53,504 bases of DNA from Bacillus sanguinis (GCF_018332475.1 NZ_BOQB01000025.1:1-53504), one strand, 5' to 3'. Shown: positions 41,177-49,824, counted from the stretch's first letter. Notes: a model not told the origin generated them from the letters alone. Numbers and translations: made by a program.

Positions 41177-41636
41177 TTAACTCACCAACCTGCGTCGCAA
41201 CGTACTGCTGAAGCACGCGGGCGGAGCAGAGGCGATGATTACGAACTGGATTCCTAAAAATCAGGAGGAATTAAAGGCGGCAGGTATGACGGATATAGAT
41301 ATTGTAGAAGCAGTAGATTATTATACAACACCAAGAGGTCAAAGTGTTAACTCTCCAAATAAGCTACACTTTACGAGCATGGAATCGGTAATTGGTTTTG
41401 ATGTGTTCCATTTAGCAGATACATTATTAACACAGCCGCTGCAAATTATTGTCGGCAGCAAGCAAGGCGCATTCGGTTCTTATAAAGATGGTCATGAGCT
41501 TTATGAGAAAGCAGCTTCAGAGAAAAAAGATTTACTTGTTGTAGAAGGTGCGAGTCATTACGATTTATATGACCAACCAGAACCAGTAAAAATTGCAGTT
41601 GAAAAATTAACAAGTTTCTATAATGAAAATCTGTAA
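41177..41636 (+). pseudogene. C-terminal remnant of an alpha/beta hydrolase
   Basis: From ~41183 one frame reads 'THQPASQRTAEARG', and after a shift near 41220 another reads 'AEAMITNWIPKNQEELKAAGMTDIDIVEAVDYYTTPRGQS...' to the stop. Together they match the end of YcjY-like alpha/beta hydrolases. 'QIIVGSKQGAFGSYKDG' and 'VVEGASHYDLYDQP', with the catalytic-type His, are present. The N-terminal half with the nucleophile is missing. The first part is GC-richer than its surroundings. An ATG at 41235 opens a 133-codon frame, but no ribosome site is seen. Confidence 0.75.
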
Positions 41637-41782
41637 AAGTAATTTTGTGTTGAATTGCACCTCTAATTGTTAGGTTTGCATCTAGCGGTTAGAGGTTTTT
41701 ATTGTGAAGATGGTTGTGCTTAATATTTACGTTAAACGTGCATAACAAGATATAATAGAAGAAATGAATAAGGAGGCTAGTT

Positions 41783-42889
41783 GTGAAAAATCTTCGTTAT
41801 CTCAATATATTTACGATATTAATTATATACACACTATTTATGCTTTACATCGGCTGGAACGGCTGGGTTTGGCTTCATGCAGTATTTGGCTGGGAATCTT
41901 GGAGATATTACGCTTTTGTAGTCGGATTTATTTCATATGCGTATATTCTCGTGCAAGTGTTTAAGTTCCTGCCATTCCTACGAACGATAGGTTCGATTTG
42001 GTTTGCGGTTATACAATATGCGCTTATGTTATTGCCACTTGCTAATATTACAGTCTTTCTTTTACAGTTTGGGGTGGAGAAAGAAGCGGCAATTATTTGG
42101 ACAGGGGCAGCTGTGTTAGCTGCATTTATCTTTATCTTTGCGTATGGAGTATTCAATGCATATAGTCCAGTAGTAAGAAAATATGAAGTACATATACCGA
42201 AAAAAGTAGAGGGACGTAAAAGTTTACGCATTGCGATGGCTTCCGATATGCATTTCGGTAAATTATCTGGTGTTTCACATTTAAAAAGGCTTGTTCGCCA
42301 TGTAAATGAAATGGAGCCGGATATTATTTTACTACCAGGAGATATTATCGATGATCATCCAGGTGTGTTCATTCAAAAAAACATGGGACCAATTATGAAA
42401 CAAATGAAAGCTCCACTAGGCGTATATGGTGTGTTAGGAAACCATGAATATTATGGACGTGCGGTTCCAGAATTTTTACAAGAGATGGATAAGATTGATA
42501 TTCGTATTCTGTTAGATGAAGTGATTACAATTGAAGATGATTTTTATATCGTTGGAAGAAGAGATAAAACAGAGCGAGATCGCCAAAGCTTTGAAAGTTT
42601 AATGAGTACGGTAAATAAATCTATGCCCGTTATCGCAATGGATCACCAACCATTTGAGTTGAAACAAGCAGCGGATGCTGGCGTTGATTTACTATTATCC
42701 GGCCACACGCACCGCGGACAAATGGCACCGAATCATATTGTAACGAGAAGAATGTACGAATTAGACTGGGGATACGCACAAAAAGGTGCATTCCACGCAA
42801 TTGTTTCTTCTGGATTCGGATTTTGGGGACCACCATTAAGACTTGGAAGTAGGTCGGAAATTGTACAGGTGGAAGTTACGTTTGAATAG
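41783..42889 (+). CDS. Membrane-anchored metallophosphoesterase (YkuE/YaeI-like)
   Basis: The 368-residue protein begins at GTG (behind AAGGAGGC) with four membrane helices (~8-28, 36-60, 70-92, 98-122). A calcineurin-like phosphoesterase follows from ~150 with 'MASDMHFGKLSG', 'ILLPGDIIDD', 'VLGNHEYYG', and 'LLSGHTHRGQM', which are the D-x-H, GD, GNHE and GHxH metal ligands. It is similar in size to YkuE-type enzymes acting on lipids such as UDP-diacylglucosamine. The substrate here is unknown. It has its own terminator. Confidence 0.85.
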   Translation: MKNLRYLNIFTILIIYTLFMLYIGWNGWVWLHAVFGWESWRYYAFVVGFISYAYILVQVFKFLPFLRTIGSIWFAVIQYALMLLPLANITVFLLQFGVEKEAAIIWTGAAVLAAFIFIFAYGVFNAYSPVVRKYEVHIPKKVEGRKSLRIAMASDMHFGKLSGVSHLKRLVRHVNEMEPDIILLPGDIIDDHPGVFIQKNMGPIMKQMKAPLGVYGVLGNHEYYGRAVPEFLQEMDKIDIRILLDEVITIEDDFYIVGRRDKTERDRQSFESLMSTVNKSMPVIAMDHQPFELKQAADAGVDLLLSGHTHRGQMAPNHIVTRRMYELDWGYAQKGAFHAIVSSGFGFWGPPLRLGSRSEIVQVEVTFE

Positions 42890-42897
42890 TAGGGTAG

Positions 42898-42926
42898 AGG
42901 GCCAACTAATAACAGTTGGTCCTTTC
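42898..42926. terminator. Terminator between convergent genes
   Basis: GGCCAACT and AGTTGGTC pair around 'aataac', with 'cctttcttctttag' behind. Confidence 0.8.
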
Positions 42927-42930
42927 TTCT

Positions 42931-43284
42931 TTAGTTTTTTCTAAAATCATATGTGTCCGTTTCTACATTTAATTTATGTTTATTAATCATCAATGTATGA
43001 TCATCTAACCATTTGACGGTTGCAGTTTCTTCACGATAATTCCAGTATATATTTTTCTTGTTCATAAACTTTTTATTATTTGTTACAAGCTCTCCTCTTA
43101 TAGCATAGCTAGTTGTTGCTCCGCCATTATGCCTGTATATATGTAACGTATACGTTTTATCTGGTGAGTGTATGGATTGAATCTTTTCACCGCCTGAAAG
43201 CCCAGATAAAGTGAAGAATTTCCAATATCCTAAACTAATGAATACAATAATGATGAATAGAATGGTAAAGAAAATCTTTTTCAT
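42931..43284 (-). CDS. DUF5412-like membrane-anchored protein
   Basis: The 117-residue protein has an N-terminal membrane anchor or signal (residues 4-22) and an external domain with 'IQSIHSPDKTYTLHIYRHNGGATTSYAIRGEL' and 'ATVKWLDDHTLMINKHKLNVETDTYDFR'. This is the form of DUF5412 proteins found in Bacillus. Function unknown. It is convergent with the phosphoesterase gene. Confidence 0.75.
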   Translation of the reverse strand: MKKIFFTILFIIIVFISLGYWKFFTLSGLSGGEKIQSIHSPDKTYTLHIYRHNGGATTSYAIRGELVTNNKKFMNKKNIYWNYREETATVKWLDDHTLMINKHKLNVETDTYDFRKN

Positions 43285-43642
43285 GTTTCCCCTCTTTCCC
43301 TTAATAGCTATACATGTATTAAATCAAAAAAGAAATAAACTGACAATTTTATCCTTTCTTTTGCGGGGTATGTATGTTTCTATTTCGAGTGTCCTGTTCA
43401 AGATTCAAATGAATCATTTCTCGTATTTGATTTGGAATGAAGTCTCCATTTTTCGAACAAAAAAAGCTCCATATAAGGAGCACTCAATGAAAAATAAATG
43501 AATTAAAACAAATAATAGACATGTATAATATACAACATTTGTAATTCGGTATCAATATATTTAGATTTAATGCTCGTATTGGTGTCGATTTCATAAAAGA
43601 GGTACGATTATAAGACATGGCTAAAATAAAGGGGGATTATAA
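43285..43642. other. Intergenic region with an orphan minus-strand terminator
   Basis: No firm gene is visible. GCTCC / GGAGC (43467-43482) with seven A before it forms a terminator on the minus strand, but no minus-strand gene lies upstream of it. Below it one minus-strand frame reads 'KNGDFIPNQIREMIHLNLEQDTRNRNIHTPQKKG' and stops near 43358, perhaps a gene end; I do not recognise it. Confidence 0.45.
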
Positions 43643-44620
43643 GTGATCATATCAGATGTACTATACGGAGAAATTGAAGTGGATCAAGTGTTAGGAGAAT
43701 TAATCTTAAGTAAGTCTGTGCAAAGACTAAAAGGAATTCATCAAACTGGTGCAAGCTACTTAATAAATGAGAAATGGAATGTAACACGCTTTGATCATTC
43801 AGTTGGCGTTATGTTGTTAGTGAAGAAATTCGGTGGTTCAGTAGAAGAACAACTTGCAGGTTTACTGCATGACGTATCACATACTGCTTTTTCTCATGTG
43901 ATTGATTACGTTTTTGATAATAGAAATGAAAGTTATCATGAAGAGATATTTAGTTCTGTCGTGAAAAACTCAGAAATCCCAGCGATTCTTGCGAAGTATG
44001 GTTATAACTATGAAGATATTTTGTTAGATGATTCGAAGTGGACGTTACTTGAAAGGTCAGCACCAGAATTATGCGCAGACAGAGTGGATTATACGTTACG
44101 AGATATGTATACATACGGATATGTTTCTTTAGAAGAGGTTCATAGCTTTTTAGAGGATGTCATCGTTGTAGATGGGAAAATGGTTCTTCAAAGTATTGAA
44201 ATGGCAGAGTGGTTTACAGAAACGTATTACAAAGAAGTCATCGAGTTCTTTATGCAACCAATGAATAGTTACGGAAATGATATGTTAGCTAAGACGCTAA
44301 AGTTAGCTCTACACAAAAAGGTTATTCATGCAGATGATTTTCTTCTTGAAGATGATGAGCTTATTTTGAAATTGCAGCAATGTAGTGATTCAGAAGTACA
44401 TGCTTTATTAAGCAAAGTCCACCCGAATGTAATAGTAAAAGAAGATAGAAACGATTACGATTTGTATCAGAAAAATAAAGTCCGTCTCATTGATCCTCCA
44501 TTACTTCATGAAGGGGAAGTTGTTCCAGCGTCTGTCGTATCAGAAAACATAAGGCAGATGAGTGAAATTGCTTATGAAAAAGCGGTGAGAGGGATGTATG
44601 TGAAAGTGATTTCGGATTAA
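43643..44620 (+). CDS. HD-domain phosphohydrolase
   Basis: The 325-residue protein starts at GTG after AAAGGGGGA. The HD metal site is clear: 'TRFDHSVGVMLL' (H), 'LLHDVSHTAFSHVIDY' (HD and H), and 'CADRVDYTLRDM' (D). Members related to dGTPases and YfhQ/YdhJ-type enzymes hydrolyse nucleotides. The substrate here is unknown. It is convergent with the anti-sigma gene. Confidence 0.85.
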   Translation: MIISDVLYGEIEVDQVLGELILSKSVQRLKGIHQTGASYLINEKWNVTRFDHSVGVMLLVKKFGGSVEEQLAGLLHDVSHTAFSHVIDYVFDNRNESYHEEIFSSVVKNSEIPAILAKYGYNYEDILLDDSKWTLLERSAPELCADRVDYTLRDMYTYGYVSLEEVHSFLEDVIVVDGKMVLQSIEMAEWFTETYYKEVIEFFMQPMNSYGNDMLAKTLKLALHKKVIHADDFLLEDDELILKLQQCSDSEVHALLSKVHPNVIVKEDRNDYDLYQKNKVRLIDPPLLHEGEVVPASVVSENIRQMSEIAYEKAVRGMYVKVISD

Positions 44621-44625
44621 AGAAG

Positions 44626-44658
44626 AAGTAGAGCATCACTTCTAGATGCTCTACTTTT
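44626..44658. terminator. Bidirectional terminator between the HD and anti-sigma genes
   Basis: AAGTAGAGCATC and GATGCTCTACTT form a 12-bp perfect stem with a 7-nt loop and T residues behind. Confidence 0.92.
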
Positions 44659-44664
44659 CCCACA

Positions 44665-45783
44665 TCACTGATTAAACCAATTCCAAACCTCAATAGCTCC
44701 AAGAGTCGCATAACGAACGTGAGGCGAGTTTTGTAATTTTAATAACTCTTTCGACGGTCCGGTAATGACGATCCCGTATACTTTCACACCGTTATCTTTT
44801 ACATACTCATAACGCTTATCTAAGTTCAGCTCTTTTTCAGAAGTCTCAGTAGTTTTACTTACAGTTTCTTTATGTGTAGAAAGAATACGCATCATTTCGA
44901 TTACTTCATCTTCTTTTGTCTTCGGTCGTTCTGCTTCATTATCAGGGAGATTTATATGTTCTGAAAATCCGATAACCTCTCGGCCATGTAGAATGAAATC
45001 TTCTTCATCTATTCTTTCTTGCCCTGTGTCTAAAGCGTACCATATGGGAGTGGGCGGCATTTCTTGTGCTTCAAATGTGCTATATAGAATGGATGCTAAT
45101 TCTTGTAAAGTGTAAGGTTTGTCAAAAGATATCGCTACTTCTGCAACGGTGCCCTCATGTATCTTTCCGAGTGTACTCCAAACTTTTTTAGAGATTTCTT
45201 TCAAATGATCATCTTGCTTGATTTTCGGGTGAACAAAGGAAAGTTTGTTGGAATAGGGTGTATTTGCCCAGGATTGATTTGTGTCAGTTACAGATGATAA
45301 GAAGCTACGCGTTGTTACTGTACCAATTGGAATTTCTTTTTTGCCGACAGTTTTAACTAAATTCATTTCATTTTCTGTACGGAAAAAGGGTTTGATTTTT
45401 GTACTGCCTCCAGTGGAACGACTATTTGGAATTGTTGCTTCTAGTGCGAGTGCTGGAATCTCATCTACTTCGACTAACTTTTTCATATTATAGAAGTAAA
45501 AAGAAGATGAAAAATGGCCGACAAAATAGATAGCAATACAAACGGCAAGGACAAAACTAACGGTTTGCCAACGTTGTTTCCATTTTATTTTCCAAAATGG
45601 GACTTTAAGGTTTTGTGGTGGTAATCTTTTCTTTATCGGTTCACTCTTTGAAAGTAACTCATCTAAGTAAGCTTCACACTCTTCACATGTTTCAATATGA
45701 CTTTCTAACATTTCCTGTTCATCATGCGTGAGCGTTCCGTTTTCGTACTTCTCCCATAGTTTTTTAAATGCTGTACAACTCAT
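44665..45783 (-). CDS. Anti-sigma factor with zinc finger and sigma-regulator domains
   Basis: I chose the ATG at 45783 (MSCTAFKKLWEKY...), 8 nt after AAAGGAG; a GTG at 45792 touches that site. The 372-residue protein has a cytosolic zinc-finger anti-sigma domain with Cys3 and H29-x3-C33-x2-C36, a membrane helix (~73-97), and a large external part resembling the sigma-factor regulator N and C domains of YhdL-like proteins. It should bind and inhibit the ECF sigma factor encoded just upstream. That sigma gene is broken, so this anti-sigma may have lost its target. It looks intact. Confidence 0.8.
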   Translation of the reverse strand: MSCTAFKKLWEKYENGTLTHDEQEMLESHIETCEECEAYLDELLSKSEPIKKRLPPQNLKVPFWKIKWKQRWQTVSFVLAVCIAIYFVGHFSSSFYFYNMKKLVEVDEIPALALEATIPNSRSTGGSTKIKPFFRTENEMNLVKTVGKKEIPIGTVTTRSFLSSVTDTNQSWANTPYSNKLSFVHPKIKQDDHLKEISKKVWSTLGKIHEGTVAEVAISFDKPYTLQELASILYSTFEAQEMPPTPIWYALDTGQERIDEEDFILHGREVIGFSEHINLPDNEAERPKTKEDEVIEMMRILSTHKETVSKTTETSEKELNLDKRYEYVKDNGVKVYGIVITGPSKELLKLQNSPHVRYATLGAIEVWNWFNQ

Positions 45784-45991
45784 CTGTATCACTCCTTTAT
45801 GTTTCTCGTTTCTTTTCGTCCGCGGTGTAATTCAATTTTTACTTTCGCTAATGAGAGACCGGTCATTTCTGCTATTTCCTTATACGAGAATCCGTAGTAA
45901 TCTCGTAGTAACAGAACATTTCGTCTTTCAAGTGGAAGAGAAGATAAACTGTATAACCAACTAGCAATCTCATGTTTTACGAAATATTCAT

Positions 45992-46023
45992 GTTCTGTAC
46001 TTGGTACGTTCTGTACTTGGTAC
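45992..46023. repeat. 16-bp tandem duplication causing a frameshift in the sigma gene
   Basis: GTTCTGTACTTGGTAC occurs twice in direct succession (45992-46007 and 46008-46023). Sixteen is not a multiple of three, so the sigma reading frame breaks here. Contraction by slippage could restore it. Confidence 0.93.
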
Positions 46024-46235
46024 GTTCGGTAAATGGAATTCTTCAACTGTCGTTGTTTTATATCTGTTTTCTTTTCGATACCAATCGATAAAGGCATTGT
46101 AGGCAATTGTAAATAACCAAGGCCTAATTTCTTCTCCTTTATAATAGTCAATATGGACGAGCATCCGGTAAAACGTTTCTTGCATGAGATCTTCAGCAAA
46201 ATGAGAATCTCCGGTTAGGGAGAGAAGATAGCGAA

Positions 46236-46392
46236 ATAAAGTGAAACTTTAATCAGTGGGGGTTTTCTTCATCCCCCACTGATTATTAGTTGAACCAATC
46301 GGACTTTTATGGGCAGTTGATCCCCCACCTAACTTCTTTGCTTTCGCTGAATTTTGAGGCGGGGATCTTACTGCCCATTAAAGCGGGATAAA
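46236..46392 (-). repeat. bcr1 repeat element, copy 3, inside the sigma factor gene
   Basis: This inverted copy is flanked by ATAAA (TTTAT on the minus strand) at 46236-46240 and 46388-46392, an exact 5-bp target duplication. The core is ~147 bp. It interrupts the sequence CATGATTTATTTCGC of the sigma gene. It supplies stop codons in frame, so translation ends inside the element. Confidence 0.95.
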
Positions 46393-46467
46393 TCATGCAT
46401 ATGATTTGAATAAATGTCTTCTAATGATTGTTTGCGTTTCACTAATTTCCCTCCCTTCATACATAAC

Positions 46468-46493
46468 AACGAAATACATATAAAAAAGTTACA
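46468..46493 (-). promoter_or_regulatory. ECF-type autoregulatory promoter of the sigma gene
   Basis: On the minus strand TGTAAC (46488-46493) and CGTT (46468-46471) give the AAC-N16-CGT pattern of ECF sigma factors such as SigM. It lies 26 bp before GTG 46442, which has GGGAGGG as ribosome site. With the sigma gene broken it should be silent unless another ECF factor reads it. Confidence 0.75.
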
Positions 46494-46578
46494 ATGTTTT
46501 ATGGAATTATAGTAAAAAACGTCAAGAATTGGATAAGATTCTCTTTTATCATAATACATATAAGGCGGGTGAACAGAG

Positions 46579-47481
46579 ATGGAAAGCTATGAAACACAAA
46601 TTCAAAGGTCAATTGATTATATCGAGGAAGATGTCATGGAAAAACAGACGCTGCGTAATTTAGCTCGTATTGCAGGTTTTTCTGAGTCGCATTTTCATCG
46701 TGTATTTCAGGCGTTAGTAGGTGATACAGTAATGGAGTATGTTCGAAAGAGGAGGTTAGCCCGGGCAGCTTATCAACTTTCTCATACGGATGAAAAAGTT
46801 ATTGATATCGCATTTGAGCATGGCTTTCAATCTCACGAAACGTTCACGAGAGCCTTTAAAAAAATATTTCAAATGACACCAAGTGAATATCGAAAACAAG
46901 AAATTGAAACACCGATGTATTACAGCGTGAATGTAAAGCAAAGAAAATTAAATCCGTATTTAGGAGGCATACAAATGGAATATCGTATTGTAAATAAACC
47001 AGAATTTTTAGTGGCGGGTTATGAACTGAAGACGACAAGTAAAGAAGGGAAAAACCATCAAGACATCCCAGCATTTTGGCAAGAATATTTGCAAAAAGAT
47101 CTTGGAACAACGATTCCGAACCGTAAAGATACGAGCCAATGGGTAGAGCTTGGATTATGTACTGATTTTAATTTAGAAACAGGCGACTTCACTTATATTA
47201 TCGGAATGGAAGTTACAGGCTTTGAAAATGTACCAAATGAAGTTGTGAAGCGTACTTTCCCAGCAGCGACATATGCAGTATTCACAACGCCGAAAGTTCC
47301 TCATGAAGAAATGGTATCGTCTATTCACCAAACGTGGAATGCAGTATTCGCAGAATGGTTCCCGCATTCAGGATACGAACATTGTGGCGTTAATGAGTTT
47401 GAGCTATATGATGAGCGTTCCCATGCAGATAAGAGTGAGTTTGCTCAAATAGAGCTTTGGATACCGGTGAAGAAGAAGTAA
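46579..47481 (+). CDS. AraC family regulator with GyrI-like effector domain
   Basis: The 300-residue protein starts at ATG after AAGGCGGG. Residues 1-110 hold two AraC helix-turn-helix motifs (TLRNLARIAGFSESHFHRVFQ and VIDIAFEHGFQSHETFTRAFKKIFQMTPSEYRKQ). Residues ~130-300 are a GyrI/Rob-type small-molecule domain with 'YRIVNKPEFLVAGYELKTT' and 'FELYDER'. It resembles multidrug and stress sensors such as Rob. It is divergent from the broken sigma gene; targets are unknown. Confidence 0.87.
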   Translation: MESYETQIQRSIDYIEEDVMEKQTLRNLARIAGFSESHFHRVFQALVGDTVMEYVRKRRLARAAYQLSHTDEKVIDIAFEHGFQSHETFTRAFKKIFQMTPSEYRKQEIETPMYYSVNVKQRKLNPYLGGIQMEYRIVNKPEFLVAGYELKTTSKEGKNHQDIPAFWQEYLQKDLGTTIPNRKDTSQWVELGLCTDFNLETGDFTYIIGMEVTGFENVPNEVVKRTFPAATYAVFTTPKVPHEEMVSSIHQTWNAVFAEWFPHSGYEHCGVNEFELYDERSHADKSEFAQIELWIPVKKK

Positions 47482-47490
47482 TAGGATAAG

Positions 47491-47521
47491 AGCGAATCAT
47501 TGGGAGATGGTTCGCTTTTTT
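47491..47521 (+). terminator. Terminator of the AraC-type gene
   Basis: AGCGAATCA and TGGTTCGCT pair around 'ttgggaga', followed by six T. Confidence 0.88.
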
Positions 47522-47540
47522 ATAAAGGGGGAATGGGAAG

Positions 47541-47906
47541 ATGTTCAAAAAATTAGAATGTGTATCTATACATACGAAGGATATAGAAAGGTCAGTTTCT
47601 TTTTATAAAGAAATGGGAATGAAGCAAAACTGGGTTATAGAAAGAGAATTAGAAGAAGGGGCTATTTGGACGTTAATAGGATTGAAGTTTCCAGATGAGA
47701 AAAGTTCGGAGTTAGTAATAAGTAATCATCCAGATATTCATTTTATGGAAGTCGAAATACTAGTAGAAGATGTGCAACAAACGTATGAAAGTTTAAAAGG
47801 TAATAAAGATGTAAAATGGATTCGCGAACCATTTCCAACAGAATCAGGACATGTTGCGGTAATGGAAGCACCTGATGAGAATGTGTTTGTGTTAGTAGGG
47901 AAATAG
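47541..47906 (+). CDS. VOC superfamily (glyoxalase/bleomycin-resistance-like) protein
   Basis: The 121-residue protein has one VOC pair of beta-alpha-beta-beta-beta units: 'LECVSIHTKDIERSVSFYKEMGM' at the start and 'GHVAVMEAPDENVFVLVGK' at the end. The metal positions His (CVSIHT) and Glu/Asp (VMEAPDEN) are plausible. The substrate is unknown. It has its own ribosome site (AAAGGGGGAA). Confidence 0.82.
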   Translation: MFKKLECVSIHTKDIERSVSFYKEMGMKQNWVIERELEEGAIWTLIGLKFPDEKSSELVISNHPDIHFMEVEILVEDVQQTYESLKGNKDVKWIREPFPTESGHVAVMEAPDENVFVLVGK

Positions 47907-47919
47907 CTAGAATATGGAG

Positions 47920-47956
47920 ATGACCTTTCATAGTGAGTTGTGAAAGGTTATTTTGT
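47920..47956 (+). terminator. Terminator of the VOC gene
   Basis: ACCTTTCA and TGAAAGGT pair around a 10-nt loop, followed by 'tattttg'. Confidence 0.75.
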
Positions 47957-47987
47957 ATGGTAGGGGAGGAGGATTGTTTGTCAGTAA

Positions 47988-48009
47988 ATTGATATAATTT
48001 CATTTACCG
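47988..48009. repeat. Dispersed intergenic repeat, third locus
   Basis: 'attgatataatttcatttaccg' matches the last unit of the array at 15978-16062 (ttgatataatttcacataccg) and the one at 37393. Confidence 0.6.
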
Positions 48010-48044
48010 CCGAACTACCAAGAAAATAGAGTTCATTCACCAAA

Positions 48045-48076
48045 AAAGAAAAGACGCCACATAGCGCCTTTTCTAC
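48045..48076 (-). terminator. Terminator of the two-component operon
   Basis: On the minus strand AAAAGGCGC and GCGTCTTTT pair (one G-U) around 'tatgtg', with a T run after. Confidence 0.75.
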
Positions 48077-49815
48077 GAATGAAATGGGAACACAAGTATA
48101 ATTGTCGTTCCTTTTCCTAGTTCGCTATCGATAGAAATCGTTCCGTTATGAGCGTGAACGAGCTGTTTTGTAATAGCGAGGCCAAGTCCAGTTCCGATGT
48201 TACTTTCTTCTGTATTCGTTCCTCTGTAATATCGCTCAAATAGAAGTTCTTTCGTTTTATCATCCATTCCTTTTCCGTTATCTGAAATAGATAGTGTAAA
48301 TGAATTTACATTTTGCGAAAGCTTTACGATTACATTAGTCGTTTCATTATTATGTTTTACCGCGTTTACTAGTAAGTTTTCGATAATACGCTGGAACCAT
48401 TTTTCTTCAATGAAATATTGAATTTTATTTGAGCTCGGTACGAATTCAATATTTTGATTTTGAAGTGTCGGATTATTAATGAATTGTAATAATACTTTTT
48501 GAACGAATTGATTCATTTCAATGTTTACGTTCTGCGCAGGAAGACTGTTATTTTTTAATTGATACGTTAAGCTTAAATCATCAATTAATGTCGTCATATA
48601 TTGAGATTTCTCCTTCATAACGCTGCCGAATTGTTGAATGTCACGATCAGTCCAGTTGTACTGCTGTGATTCTAGTAATAATGCGTAGCCGTATATAGAA
48701 CTTAGTGGTGTTTTTAAATCATGCGTGAGACCAGTAATCCATTCTTCACGTGTTTGTTGCAGTACTTGCCTCATTGCATCATTTTTTTTGAGTGTAATAG
48801 AAAGGTGCTCTAGTGAGTTTGTCACATCACTAAATAAGCGGAATGACCATTTTTCTTTACCAGATCGCCGGAACCTGACTGGTTTTCCTTTTTTACTAAC
48901 AGGCTCTTCGTACTTTCCACCAGCTATATTTTTAAGCCAGCGCATCGCATGTAATAACGGTTTTCCAAATTTATTACCGTACCAAATAGAAAGAATGACT
49001 AAATAAACAAATACGATAAGAAGGATTAATCCGCATCCGACTAGAAACTTTTTAGTAAATACATCGTCTATTTCATCATCTGGGTAATAGTACTCGTTTT
49101 TGGCAGTTACAACGAGAAGATGATTGCTATTTGTGTCGTAAAAGCTAGACGTGTTTTCTTTATGATTCCACGGTTCCTTTTCGCTAAGAGCAGCTTGTAT
49201 AACAGAAAACGTTTTTTTCTTTCCATCTGGATAGGAGAATACTTCTTCGCCATCACTATTAAAGATTTGAAGTGCTGCTTTTTCTTTAGAAAGTAACTGT
49301 TTTTCTTCTTCTGTTAATGTGAACGAATCCGTAGATACAGACGGGTGCTCTTTCTGTATTGTTTTTAGTAATACATTGCTTTTTAACGTACCGCCGTAAA
49401 TAACAAGTACGTTCTTTTCTTCCAATTCAATTTCCCAATATGTAAATGTATAAGGGCTTTCTATGTGATTCTGTATATATGAGAATAAAGATACTTTCGT
49501 ATAAGATGTTGGCACGTCACTTGGCGTATTATAGTGATAGAGAACTTTTCCGTTTTCCTCCACAACTTGAATCCAATCATTTTTCTCTTTAATTAAGTCT
49601 TTTACTTCAGTTTTTAACGAAATATTACCATCTTCTGAAGAGATATATCTTGCAATCATAAAATTATCAGAATCTGGAATGTTCGGTTCGTATGAAGTAC
49701 TCGTAACAAGAAAAATTAAATAAGTGAAAGCAGCTACTACAGCAATCAGTAATGTAACTAAAACAAATACGTGTTGCAGAATAAACTGGATAATAAGTCG
49801 TTTATTAAAGTTCAT
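48073..49815 (-). CDS. Membrane sensor histidine kinase
   Basis: The 580-residue protein has two membrane helices (~14-36 and ~265-285) bounding a large external sensor domain, then a HAMP-like linker, a HisKA domain with 'GLTHDLKTPLSSIYGYALLL' (phospho-acceptor His ~365), and an ATPase domain with N-box 'NLLVNAVKHNNE', 'SDNGKGMDDK' and 'IGTGLGLAITKQL'. It follows its response regulator by 9 bp. The long external domain suggests a cell-envelope signal, but the stimulus is unknown. Confidence 0.9.
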   Translation of the reverse strand: MNFNKRLIIQFILQHVFVLVTLLIAVVAAFTYLIFLVTSTSYEPNIPDSDNFMIARYISSEDGNISLKTEVKDLIKEKNDWIQVVEENGKVLYHYNTPSDVPTSYTKVSLFSYIQNHIESPYTFTYWEIELEEKNVLVIYGGTLKSNVLLKTIQKEHPSVSTDSFTLTEEEKQLLSKEKAALQIFNSDGEEVFSYPDGKKKTFSVIQAALSEKEPWNHKENTSSFYDTNSNHLLVVTAKNEYYYPDDEIDDVFTKKFLVGCGLILLIVFVYLVILSIWYGNKFGKPLLHAMRWLKNIAGGKYEEPVSKKGKPVRFRRSGKEKWSFRLFSDVTNSLEHLSITLKKNDAMRQVLQQTREEWITGLTHDLKTPLSSIYGYALLLESQQYNWTDRDIQQFGSVMKEKSQYMTTLIDDLSLTYQLKNNSLPAQNVNIEMNQFVQKVLLQFINNPTLQNQNIEFVPSSNKIQYFIEEKWFQRIIENLLVNAVKHNNETTNVIVKLSQNVNSFTLSISDNGKGMDDKTKELLFERYYRGTNTEESNIGTGLGLAITKQLVHAHNGTISIDSELGKGTTIILVFPFHS

Positions 49816-49824
49816 ATCGTCACC

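Larger units (their letters stand above)
45789..46442 (-). pseudogene. ECF sigma factor (SigM-like), broken by bcr1 and by a 16-bp duplication
   Basis: Three pieces remain on the minus strand. From GTG 46442: VKRKQSLEDIYSNHMHDL, then bcr1 enters. After bcr1: FRYLLSLTGDSHFAEDLMQETFYRML...EEFHLPNVPSTE, then the frame is lost. Then STEHEYFVKHEIASW...LPLERRNVLLLRDYYGFSYKEIAEMTGLSLAKVKIELHRGRKETRNIKE to the TGA at 45789. Removing bcr1 with one TTTAT, and one copy of the 16-bp repeat, restores a continuous ~165-residue ECF factor with regions 2 and 4. It lies upstream of its anti-sigma gene, with a conserved ECF promoter. Confidence 0.92.

Noticed and set aside
43358-43465. Minus-strand frame '...DFIPNQIREMIHLNLEQDTRNRNIHTPQKKG'
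   Set aside because: It might be a gene end, but there is no start or recognisable family, and the orphan terminator lies on the wrong side of it to support a gene.
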